Source: Chara braunii
Lineage: Eukaryota; Streptophyta; Charophyceae; Charales; Characeae
Direction of reading: 5' to 3'
NCBI GenBank assembly: GCA_003427395.1
Contig: BFEA01000155.1
Coordinates: forward strand, 1,680,061 to 1,708,627
DNA: 28,567 nt
The notes below the pieces were generated by a model. That model had not been told where the DNA came from, searched no databases, and saw nothing but the letters and a program-made list of their open reading frames with translations. Position numbers and translations under genes: made by a program. Each line of letters begins with the position of its first letter. Within the stretch, counting starts at the first letter, position 1. Of the stretch, positions 1 to 7,797 are shown piece by piece.

Positions 1-70
<70 letters not shown>
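1..70. repeat. (GA)n microsatellite at the left window edge
   Basis: An uninterrupted GA tract starts at base 1 and probably continues outside the window. It is the left arm of a GA...CT inverted arrangement around the hairpin at 84-147. Confidence 0.98.
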
Positions 71-72
<2 letters not shown>

Positions 73-159
73 CCTGCCGGGGCCTTTCATGGAAAACGAG
101 AATGAGAATGAATCTTCCATGAAAGCGCAGTAAGATTCATTCTCATTTTTCACATCTCT

Positions 160-190
<31 letters not shown>

Positions 191-209
191 CCCCGGCACT
201 CCCAGTGCC
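71..209. repeat. Hairpin block between GA and CT tracts, copy 1
   Basis: There are two interleaved perfect inverted repeats: CTTTCATGGAA (84-94) with TTCCATGAAAG (115-125), and AATGAGAATGAATCTT (101-116) with AAGATTCATTCTCATT (132-147). A (TC)n tract follows at 155-182, complementary to the leading GA tract, so the whole block can fold into one large nested hairpin. A small GGCACT/AGTGCC stem closes it at 195-209. The same GAATGAATC hairpin recurs three times near the right end of the window. Confidence 0.85.
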
Positions 210-462
210 TGTTGAGAATAGCCGTGTTTTTTTTTTGTTTTTTTTTTTTTCCTTTTTCACACACACAAGGGCCCATCTATTATGAGGGGCATCAGTCCGG
301 TTGCTTATCAGGCAAGCGTATGAGTTCAAGGTGAGATTTTCTTTTTTTGATTTTGTTCTGTAGATTGCCTCTTGTTTTTTCTTTTTTTTTTCGTTTTTCC
401 TGTTGAAAAGCAAATTCAAGCGGTCAGTGGTGGCTACCGGTACATCACTTACCTGACCTCCG
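210..462. other. No gene seen; T-rich spacer
   Basis: Contains poly-T runs near 227-252 and 341-392. Open frames here are short and low-complexity. Confidence 0.6.
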
Positions 463-510
463 TGTTAACCGCCGTGTATCTGTTTTTCAAGCAGGGAAAG
501 GTACTGGTGT

Positions 511-707
511 TTTAAACTGCCAATACACGGCCTCAGCCTTGCTGAAAATATTTCGTCGCCTACTCCGAAAATTTTGCACCGCAGGCCTACCAGACCACCA
601 TGGCTGGTGGTGCAAGTCAAAAAAGAAAAAAAGTGCGCCTCTGGCGGTTTAGCAGAGCTTGGCCCACAGTGGAGCTCCTCCAGTCCTGGTTGTACTGGTG
701 GTTTAAA
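511..707. mobile_element. MITE family 1 (TTTAAACCACCAGTACC ends), copy a
   Basis: It begins TTTAAACTGCCAATACACGG and ends TTGTACTGGTGGTTTAAA, which are imperfect inverted ends. The interior around 590-670 (ACCAGACCACCATGGCTGG, then an A-rich stretch, GCGCCTCTGGCGG and AGAGCTTGGCCCACAG) matches the reverse complement of the copy at 20703-20906. The bases just before it (GGTACTGGTGTTTTAAA, 501-516) look like the end of a second copy sharing the same TTTAAA. Confidence 0.75.
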
Positions 708-848
708 TGTGTTTGTTGAGGTGACAACTCGTCTATGTTTATGGACTATATGTGCAGCCATATTCTCTGGGCTGCTTGCTTACCTTCGTGTGGCTGCAAC
801 AAAGAGGTGTTGATGTCAACAGCTTTTTTCTTTTCTTTTCAAGTGTAA

Positions 849-1315
849 GGGCATACTCACACTAAGGCCTTTTATGTACAAAAAGCAAAAAAAATGATGG
901 TTGGGCCAGTCGCACCAGGCACCGAAAGTATCAAGAGTAGCAAACGGGGTATCAAATGTCTGCGGCCTGGCGAGCCGTGGAAAAGGACAGAGGTAGTAGC
1001 AAATTCTCTTTTTCAGTTTGGGATTTCGTGAAAGGAAATTTCGGCGCGTCTATCAACTGCTCGAAGCCAGAGGAAACTTTAAATGAATTTTCTCAGACCC
1101 AAAAACAAATAAAAAATGTTGGAGGATTTCCGATTTCGGCCTCACGCTGTGTGACCACGTGAGGCACCATTTCGGCAATTGGCAGTAAGTCCCGCTGGTG
1201 TCCTTTTTTATTTGCTCCCAATGTGTGACCGGGCGGGGTAGTACTTCACCAAAAGCGAGATTGCGAATTTCTCAGATTTTTTTTGCTGCTTTGCGACCGC
1301 TGTGTGAGTATGCCC
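849..1315. mobile_element. PIF/Harbinger-like MITE with perfect 14-bp TIRs and TAA duplication
   Basis: The ends are GGGCATACTCACAC (849-862) and its exact reverse complement GTGTGAGTATGCCC (1302-1315). Each is flanked by TAA (846-848 and 1316-1318), the kind of 3-bp target duplication used by PIF/Harbinger elements. At 467 bp with no transposase-like frame it would be non-autonomous. The superfamily assignment rests on TSD length and sequence only. Confidence 0.8.
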
Positions 1316-1394
1316 TAATTCTTTTAAGCCCAACCAAATGACTTACCTGTCAACCCTAATTCTTTTAAGCCCAACCAAATGACTTACCTGTCAA
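1313..1394. repeat. Exact 41-bp tandem duplication
   Basis: CCCTAATTCTTTTAAGCCCA... at 1313-1353 is repeated without change at 1354-1394. The first unit overlaps the right end of the MITE, so the duplication arose after the insertion and is recent. Confidence 0.95.
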
Positions 1395-1397
1395 CCG

Positions 1398-1640
1398 TTA
1401 GAGTATTACGGGGAACCGAGCTTCTTCGAAGGGCCAGTCGCTGTGCCTCCCCTCCGGTCCCCCTCCCCCTACAAACATCAGCAGTGTCTGCTCAACGCCG
1501 TGCGGGGGGACCAACAGCCCATCTCTAGGTGGCAGGCGCCAAGCTTGTCCAGGAAGGCGCATGAGGCCAGCGGGGATTGAACCCAAGACCTCGTGAATAC
1601 CACTTGCGTGCCTTACCGACTGAGCTAGGCTGCTGGATGC
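1398..1640 (-). mobile_element. tRNA-derived SINE, minus strand
   Basis: On the minus strand it starts GCAGCCTAGCTCAGTCGG, containing a Pol III A box (complement at 1616-1627), and has a B box GGGTTCAATCC (complement at 1574-1584), tRNA-like spacing. The body carries CTGCTGATGTTTGTAGGGGG and GGGAGGCACAGCGACTGGCC, shared with the SINE at 9588. The 3' tail is missing, so it is truncated near 1398. Confidence 0.8.
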
Positions 1641-1699
1641 AACAGCCTTGCTCACCACATACTTCTTTTTCAAGAATTTTCTGAATGTCATGGGCTATA

Positions 1700-1941
1700 G
1701 GGCCGTAGGTCTGCTCTAGAGAGTGTGTCCTCTACCTAACTCTCGGGACTTATGCTCCAGTGTGGCCGCTAAAGGGCCCCTAAAACACTTGACTGGTAAA
1801 CATTCAAACATGACTCGAAATTTAGTTTTTTTCAACCCTTATCTGGATTCCGTGATGGCGCTCAGGACGAAGTTGTTTCTATTGCAGAGCTGCATAACAT
1901 AGATTATTCCAGAGTTTTTGAATTAAAAAGGAAAAAATAAC
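1700..1941. other. No feature recognised before the U6 relic
   Basis: Unique-looking sequence without a supported frame or repeat. No U6-type promoter elements were identified in its last 100 bases. Confidence 0.5.
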
Positions 1942-2044
1942 TGGTCCTCATGGGCGTCCGGTAAAATTGGAGCGATACAGAGAAAATTAATGTGGCCCCT
2001 GTGCAAGAATGGCACACAAAAATAGAGAAATGGTCTATATTTTT
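1942..2044 (+). pseudogene. U6 snRNA-related sequence, copy 1
   Basis: This stretch follows U6 spliceosomal RNA block by block: a degenerate 5' stem (GGTCCTCATGGGCGTCC), then TAAAATTGGAGCGATACAG, the ACAGAGA box at 1977-1983, TGGCCCCTGTGCAAGAATGG, the region equivalent to GACACGCA, and GAGAAATGGTC followed by ATATTTTTG. The catalytic AGC triad that should follow ACAGAGAAGATT is changed (ATTAATGTGG instead of ATTAGCATGG). A five-T run (2040-2044) could still end Pol III transcription, but I see no plant upstream sequence element (RTCCCACATCG) or clear TATA box upstream. Most likely a retroposed or decayed U6 copy. Confidence 0.85.
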
Positions 2045-2161
2045 GCGAGTTCAAGATGCGACAAACATTAAGTCCTGACTACAACTCCCTGGGAGTCTAA
2101 ATGAAGGGGACTCTCCTTGGAGTTATGTTAGGGGAAACATGGCAGGGGGGGAATTGGGGAC

Positions 2162-2420
2162 TTGGAGCCCCCACTACCCAGCATGCAGCAAAAGCCCCTG
2201 AGAGTAGACAGTATTGTTTGCCAGGGTTATGCAGCCTCACAGACTTCTGAGATTAAAAGGACAAAAACAAGAAAAATAAAGTGCTGGCTGAGGGTCTCAA
2301 TGACAACAGCTAGCGGGTATGGAAGAAAGAATGCAGATGGGTGTACACAGCCCGGTAGACTTGAACGGAGGACCTCTTGCATGGAACTTCAGTACATTAC
2401 CGAATGAGCTAGGCCCCCTG
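2162..2420 (-). mobile_element. tRNA-derived SINE, minus strand, type 2 candidate, unit 1
   Basis: On the minus strand the head reads GGGGGCCTAGCTCATTCGGT (A box) and then GGTCCTCCGTTCAAGTCTACC (B box), about one tRNA length apart, followed by GTGTACACCCATCTGCAT. The body, with TCTCAGGGGCTTTTGCTG on the same strand, resembles the neighbouring unit at 2455-2706. Confidence 0.65.
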
Positions 2421-2454
2421 GCATTTTTCTAAGTTTTTTTCATGGTTAAGACTA

Positions 2455-2706
2455 TTTAGGCTCCTCGCTACTCCATCATGCGGCGTAAATGCCCGAGAGT
2501 CGGCAGTATTGGCTAGGGCCTTTTCAGTGCTGGCTGATGCTGCCTCATGCTGCCTCATGCTGCCTCACAGACGGTGCCAATGACATTCACTTGTTGATTC
2601 AGAACTTAGGAAAAAATGGAAATGCAGATGGATGGGTGTACATCCAGCGTGGAGGACTTGAACTAGGACCTGTTTTATGCAAGAACCTCACTGAATGAGC
2701 TGGGCC
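2455..2706 (-). mobile_element. tRNA-derived SINE, minus strand, type 2 candidate, unit 2
   Basis: Same order as the unit at 2162-2420: minus-strand CCCAGCTCATTCAGTGAGG (A box), TCCTAGTTCAAGTCCTCC (B box), GATGTACACCCATC, then a body with TGTGAGGCAGCAT. Inside it ATGCTGCCTC is repeated about three times (2537-2567). The two units together look like a tandem duplication or two insertions of one family. Confidence 0.6.
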
Positions 2707-3309
2707 CGGTGACAAATTTCAACTTCTTTGCATGGGGGAAAAAAAATTTGCTGAAACAAAGAAGGCTAAATAGTAAATTCTTTCCCTAGTAGTCTGTAGG
2801 ATCACCCATGCCGCGGAAGAATTGCTTGAAAAATGATATGTGTGACCTTATCCTGCCGCTGGTTGGCCCGAATAAGGACAGCAAGAAAAGACATGGCTGA
2901 CCTAAACATGTCAACCACAAATGGAGATGAAAAGAACAGATGGGAAAAAGTGAGGTCCTGTTGGCTAGTTCATGGGGTTGCTATGCCTGAATTGCAGAGG
3001 GAATGTGCTGGGTTCGAGACCCGCCAACAGCAGTCTGGCGAGAGGGATGGTGGCCCAAGCGGCTGGGTCTGGTTGCATCACCGTCAAAACCGAAAGCTAT
3101 CCTGGAAGCTTCGCTTGGTAGAGGCGTCTGTGGCACATAGTGCGCGAGTTGTCCAAGGGCTTCATCTGGCATGGAGCCTTCACGGTTGGGTTCAAGACTG
3201 ACTCAAGTTGGATAGCCAGATGGAGGAGGAGCTTAGTGGAAAACACTGTGATTGAATCCGAAATTCTCACTCCTTTGGTGGCATCGGTTGAAAATCAAAG
3301 CGCTCCATA
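2707..3309. other. No gene supported; possible tRNA-like fragment
   Basis: A 122-codon open frame (2833-3201) has no recognisable domain. Within it TTGGCTAGTTCATGGGG (about 2959) and CTGGGTTCGAGACCCGCC (about 3009) have A-box and B-box character, so the frame may partly lie in another tRNA-derived element. Only weakly supported. Confidence 0.35.
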
Positions 3310-3387
3310 GGAAAAGAAGGTGTGGGCTAGCAATTCTGCAGGTGTTTCTGTTAGAAAAAAAAAAAAAAAAGGAAAAGAAGGTGTGGG
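3310..3387 (+). mobile_element. Micro-retroposed insertion: 44 bp with poly(A) and 17-bp target duplication
   Basis: GGAAAAGAAGGTGTGGG occurs exactly at 3310-3326 and 3371-3387. Between them lie 44 bases, CTAGCAATTCTGCAGG...TTAG followed by sixteen A. A target duplication plus a 3' poly(A) is the hallmark of target-primed reverse transcription by LINE machinery. The insert is probably a severely 5'-truncated retroposon or captured RNA fragment; its source is not identified. Confidence 0.85.
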
Positions 3388-3419
3388 ATCTGGGGAATCA
3401 GGATTGGGAAGTTCTCCGA

Positions 3420-3735
3420 CTAGGAAATTAATCAACATAGAAACGCTGGGCAAGGTGGGGGACGATGAAAAGGGAGGCACCAGTTACTGGCAAAATGCTC
3501 GGTCTTTGCATTAGCCAGACCCCCACCGGCGGCCGCACCCCATTCTTGACCACGATGGTTGGGGCAGGGGTCAACATGCATCCCCTCTGATGGCTGGAGG
3601 GAGACAACAAAACTATGTTTGCAGGGGTCCCCCGTCTAAGCCTTAGGAGTAGTGGTAGGTAGGTAGTGAAGGTGAATTGAAAGAATTTGAAAGATGATGA
3701 AAGATTTGAGAGAATAATATAGCGTAGTTTAAAAA
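3420..3735 (+). mobile_element. SINE 3' region (5'-truncated copy)
   Basis: GGGAGGCACCAGTTACTGGC, GGGGTCAACATGCATCCCC, GCAGGGGTCCCC and TTAGGAGTAGTGGTAGGTAG, ending in an AATATAGCGTAGTTT tail, match the 3' halves at 5771-6311 and 7505-7797 in the same order. No A or B box remains. Confidence 0.75.
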
Positions 3736-3987
3736 AGATAATAATACTAAATAACTTTGAAGTTTGGGCTCATTGGGGGCACTCACACTGTGGATACATG
3801 TCAAGGCCATTGCCCTTGAAAAAACGAAAAGAAGAATGCAAAAAGAATTAAAAAAAAAAAAGAAAAAGAAACAAGAAATGAAAAAAAGAAAAAGAAACAA
3901 GAAATGAAAAAAAGAAGAAAGAGAAAAGATCAGGAAGGAGGTAGAGGTAGGGGTAGGAAGCAGGGTAGGTAGGTGGGTAGGTGGGTA

Positions 3988-3991
<4 letters not shown>
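3643..3991. repeat. A-rich and GGTA-rich simple sequence
   Basis: Poly-A runs with AAAGAAACAAGAAATG repeated twice (about 3873-3910) lead into GGTAGGTAGGTGGGTAGG repeats (3945-3990). Open frames here are low-complexity. Confidence 0.8.

Positions 3992-4061
<70 letters not shown>
3992..4061. repeat. (GA)n microsatellite
   Basis: A 70-base uninterrupted GA tract directly after the GGTA-rich stretch. Confidence 0.98.
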
Positions 4062-4063
<2 letters not shown>

Positions 4064-4304
4064 AGTCTTCAGACTCTTCACCCAAATGTATTCCCCTATC
4101 CATGCTGGAGATTGTGGAGTAAGGACAATGGCAGGCATGGCAACGGACAGAAATAAAGAAAAGTAAATTAAGAAAAATAAAAGAATGGCAGAGTGCTGTT
4201 TGAGGAATGAATATGGCTGCAGTTAGTGTCAGAGCTCCTATCCTTAAAAAGGACACAGTGACGGGAACCCAAACGTTTAGAGGGCCAAGAAAAGGAGACC
4301 TTCC

Positions 4305-4466
4305 TTCCATTTCTGTTTGTTTTGTCCTGTTGTGGATGTAACTGGGAATGATTTCAGTTAGACTTGATCAACAAACGGCAGACCGTTCCAATTCTGGTTG
4401 TTCTGTCTTGTTGTGGATCTGACTGGCAGTGGTTTCAGTTGATATTCATTCAACAAAGACCACACG
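4305..4466. repeat. 81-bp tandem duplication (diverged)
   Basis: TTCCATTTCTGTTTGTTTTG...TTGTGGAT...TTTCAGTT...TCAACAAA at 4305-4385 recurs as TTCCAATTCTGGTTGTTCTG... at 4386-4466 with many substitutions. Confidence 0.8.
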
Positions 4467-4990
4467 GCGTTTTTCTCTTCTCTTCGTTTTCCCTCTGTCA
4501 TGGCGGGCAGTGTAAAAGGGTCATGGAAGGCCTTTTTCAAGCCTCTCTTTTTCTCAGAATTATTCTGATATATATGTGCTGCATTATGTATGCTGGCCAC
4601 TGGAAGAGTTGCCTCACTGGGGGAGGGCGAGGGCGAGGGCGTGCTATGTAGTGCTGTTGTTCTTTGCCTGCTTGTCACCCTGTTGCCGTCATCACGACGA
4701 GGCTTTCTGCAATGCTACTGTGTGATGCATTCATTCAGAAAGCAACGAGTCTATCAGTCACACGGGGTTGATCTGTGAGTTTGATGGGCTGAAAGGTGAC
4801 CAGGGCGTATGCGCAGCTGAACAGTATCCTGCCATGTCGCATGACTTGGACCTCCTTGGTGTGCTCTTTTTCAGTGTGTCCTTGCTAAGATAGTACAACT
4901 GAGCGCCGTCTTCTTATCTAGGATAATACAGCTGGGGTCTGTCTTCTAACAGAGCTAGGCAATGTATTTGGTACGAGGAAAGATAGGCCA
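4467..4990. other. No gene seen
   Basis: Holds a short (GGGCGA)3-like run at about 4620-4640 and a weak ~33-bp duplication near 4888-4955. No supported coding frame. Confidence 0.5.
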
Positions 4991-5000
4991 TGTTGGAAGA

Positions 5001-5172
5001 TGACAGTGAAGGGAAGATCCTGGAGATGCGGACATTGCAGAGAGTGATGGGCTCAGCTAATCATGTGACAGTGAAGGGAGGATCCTGGAGGATGCAGATA
5101 GTGATGGGCAAATCATGTGACAGTGAAGGGAAGTCCTGGAGGATGCAGAGAGTGATGGGCACAGCAAATCAT
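5001..5172. repeat. Three-unit tandem repeat (52-65 bp units)
   Basis: TGACAGTGAAGGGA followed by TCCTGGAG, ATGCAGAGAGTGATGGG and AATCATG starts at 5001, 5066 and 5118. The unit spacings, 65 and 52 bases, are not multiples of three together, arguing against a coding repeat. Confidence 0.85.
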
Positions 5173-5320
5173 GATGTTGGCGGGTAAGAACAAAAGACAA
5201 GGCGATAAGAAGCACGCGATATAGGAAAAGGAGAAATATGTAACCATGGTGGAGGAGGTCGTGTTTGAGATAAGAAAGGTAACAAATTCGTTTTTCTGCA
5301 AAACAGGAAAAAGGTGCGGG

Positions 5321-5369
5321 TCTCTCTCTCTCTCTTTGGTCTCTCTCTCCCTCTCTCTCTCTCTCTCTC
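5321..5369. repeat. (CT)n microsatellite, interrupted
   Basis: CT repeats broken by TTGGT and CCCT. Opposite in sense to the GA tracts elsewhere. Confidence 0.95.
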
Positions 5370-5770
5370 AGCCATCTACCTTTCTCGTATCTAGCCTCTT
5401 TATCCGTTGGGTGTGGACCACATATTGCCTCCAACCTGACCCTTGTGGCTCCAGTTGTCAGCCTGTAGTAGACTGGAACTAGACTCCTATGAAGTAGACG
5501 TGGCATATGAGGCTGAGAAAGCTGCAAGCGAAAAGCAACGAGAGTCAGCACTGCTCTCAAGTAGTACCAACGTACCTTTAAACCACAAGAACTTTTCTGG
5601 ACCTCATTTTCCCAATGCTCAATTTAACCCTTTTCAGGGATATGGAACTGTGACAAGCAACAGCCTACCGGTTGCTGCGAATCTCTTTTCGTCCTCTGGG
5701 CCAAGCCTTTCTTTTTCTTTCATGACCCTGTGTTAACTGGATCCTGCTCACAAGTAGCTGTTTGGAGGAA

Positions 5771-6030
5771 GGAGCTGTTCTCCTTTTTGATTGGCTGTTC
5801 TTTTGCATTAGTGATTTTATGGTGATGCAGCTCCCTGAAGCCGAAATTGAATAGGGCAAGAGGGGGTGGGGAAAGTAGATAGGAGGCACAGCTACTGGCG
5901 GCGGCCCCACCCTACTCCCTGACCATCACAGATTAGGGCGGGGGTCAACATGCATCCCCTGGATTGTGAGAGGTAGTTATATGCCTGCAGGGGTCCCCTG
6001 TATAGGCTTGGGAGTAGTGGAAGGTAGAGA
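5771..6030 (+). repeat. 260-bp tandem duplication of a SINE 3' region, unit 1
   Basis: From GGAGCTGTTCTCC to GGAAGGTAGAGA. It contains GGAGGCACAGCTACTGGC, GGGGTCAACATGCATCCCC and CTTGGGAGTAGTGG, the 3' half of the SINE family. The adjacent unit is nearly identical, so the duplication is recent relative to other copies. Confidence 0.9.
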
Positions 6031-6311
6031 GGAGCTGTTCTCCTATATGATTGGCTGTTTTTTTGCGTTAGTGATTTTATGGTGATGCAGCACCCTGAAG
6101 CCAAAATTGAATAGGGCAAGAGGGGGTGGGGAAAGTAGATAGGAGGCGCAGCTACTGGCGGCGGCCCCACCCTACTCCCTGACCATCACAGCTTAGGGTG
6201 GGGGTCAACATGCATCCCCTTGATTGTGAGAGGTAGTTATATGCTTGCAGGGGTCCCCTGTATAGGCTTGGGAGTAGTGGGAGGTAGAGAGGTGAATAGA
6301 GAGAAGAATAA
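6031..6311 (+). repeat. 260-bp tandem duplication of a SINE 3' region, unit 2, with SINE tail
   Basis: Repeats unit 1 with few changes and continues into GTGAATAGAGAGAAGAAT, the SINE tail seen also at 7745 and 11530. The A-rich end of this tail abuts the long-TIR element. Confidence 0.9.
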
Positions 6312-6320
6312 AAAAGAAGG

Positions 6321-6814
6321 GAAAACTGCATCTGTACCTCACTTAAAGATGGGAATGCCCGCTATACCCAGTCCCAGTGCGAACTTGCATCTGTACCCGG
6401 AGTCCGTTCAACTTTGCGTAGTACCCAGCTTTTCCCCTGTGCGAAATTGTAGGTGTACCCAATCCCACAGGCCGTGGATTTTGAGCACCAAATTACGGTC
6501 ATGCCCTCCAAGTAGACCCATCGTGGCCCAACCTCTGCTGGGCATGGGCATAATTTCAGCCATCCGGTGGCAGGGCATATGAACAATTTGGCCGCTCCTC
6601 CTCAGGTCCCGGGTATGCCCATAATTTTGCCTGGGTATGCCCATAATTTGTGCATTTCGGTGGTTGGTTATAACCGCAGTTTGGTGGTGCCAACCTGGGT
6701 CCACCTCGGTCCTGGGCATGCAAACAATTTCCACCAGCCACTTTCTGGTTATAGACACAAGTTGTAGCCGGTATTCCCATCTTTAAGTGGGGTACAGATG
6801 CAATTTCCCACCCC
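6321..6814. mobile_element. Long-TIR element with internal repeats, possibly MULE-like, nested in the SINE tail
   Basis: Left end: ACTGCATCTGTACC then TCACTTAAAGATGGGAATGCC. Right end: ATTCCCATCTTTAAGTG then GGGTACAGATGCAATTTCCC. Together they form ~40-bp inverted ends with few mismatches. AAAAGAAGG occurs at 6312-6320 and 6815-6823, a possible 9-bp target duplication as expected for Mutator-like elements; because the right end has extra GGGGT relative to the left, exact ends are uncertain. Inside, a 17-base motif GGGYATGNNNAYAATTT occurs five times (6540, 6573, 6611, 6633, 6714), and GTACCC-ending repeats occur on the left side. No transposase frame: non-autonomous. Confidence 0.75.
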
Positions 6815-6823
6815 AAAAGAAGG

Positions 6824-7504
6824 AGGGGATTTTTTTTTTTTTTTTTGGAATAAGCACAATGACGCAACAAAAAAGTGTGCCGAATTGGATGGAATAACAT
6901 AGGGGCCACCACCATTGGATTGCGCATGATGATGGTGCTTTAAGCCTTTAACACTTTTTGAATCTTTTTCCCTTTTGTTTTTTTCTTTGATTCCCTTTTC
7001 ATTCTCCATGAGGTGAGGGTTTTCTTTGTGCCTACTTTTCCCCCATGTGTTGCTACTTTGCCACCCACTATGTGTTTGCTCTGGCTTTTCCTTTTTCAGT
7101 GCAGTTGCGGGGGATGACTTGAGAGGGGAGATGAGTTGTCTGGCTTCTCCCTATCTCTCCCCCTCCCTTCTGGTTTTACCTTCCTGGCCTACCTGGCAAA
7201 GAAATGGTGGCCACTAAACCTTCCTTTTTTTTGTTTATTTTTATTTTTATTATTATTTTTTTTTTTTAAAGGCTCAGACTTCCTGCTTTATTTGGACAAC
7301 GTCTTGGGCAGTAGTAGTGGCTTTTTCTTTCCTTTCCGATCCCCCAGGTTTTTATGACTGAGGCATTTTTTGAAAAGGGGTTATTGAGAGGATTTTAACT
7401 CGTAACCTGTTCACCAACGATTACATGGGTGCACTATGCAGCCATATAGGCTTGGGTACACTGGGCCGTCCTTAACTCTCTGTTTATATTGGCTAAAGAG
7501 TGGT
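6824..7504. other. No gene supported; T-rich tracts
   Basis: Poly-T runs at about 6831-6846 and 7227-7267. GAGGATTTTAACTCGTAACC near 7388 could be an antisense B-box relic, but no A box is convincing. Confidence 0.45.
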
Positions 7505-7797
7505 GCGAGGGAGAGTGTTGGCGTTAGACACTGCTGTTACTTAACAGGGTTTGGGGAAGATGAGAAGGGAGGCTTAGCTACTCGCAAAGTGCTCGGTGTT
7601 TGTGTTAGCCGGGCCTCCCCCCAACCCTGTACCCTAAACCAGTAGGGCAAGGGGCAACATGCAATCCCTTCATTACAAGTTAGCTATGCGTGCAGGGGTC
7701 CCCTGAATAGCCTTAGGAGTAGTGGTAGGTAGGTAGTGAAAGGTGGACTGAGAGAAGAATATAGCTTAGTTTAGTTTTCTAAGGGGAAAAAAAAAGG
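7505..7797 (+). mobile_element. SINE 3' region (5'-truncated copy)
   Basis: AGACACTGCTGTTACTTAAC, GGGGAAGATGAGAAGGGAGG, CTACTCGCAAAGTGCTCGG, GCAGGGGTCCCC, CCTTAGGAGTAGTGGTAGG and GAGAGAAGAATATAGCTTAG followed by an A-rich tail match the other SINE 3' halves in order. Confidence 0.75.

Noticed and set aside
5057-5560. 167-codon minus-strand open frame
   Set aside because: Spans a tandem repeat and a CT tract that gives Arg-Glu repeats; not a protein-coding signature.
5443-5736. 97-codon + strand frame ending at a stop near 5735
   Set aside because: Codon content is plausible, but there is no domain, and its end runs into the edge of a SINE-derived duplication. Not enough to call a gene.
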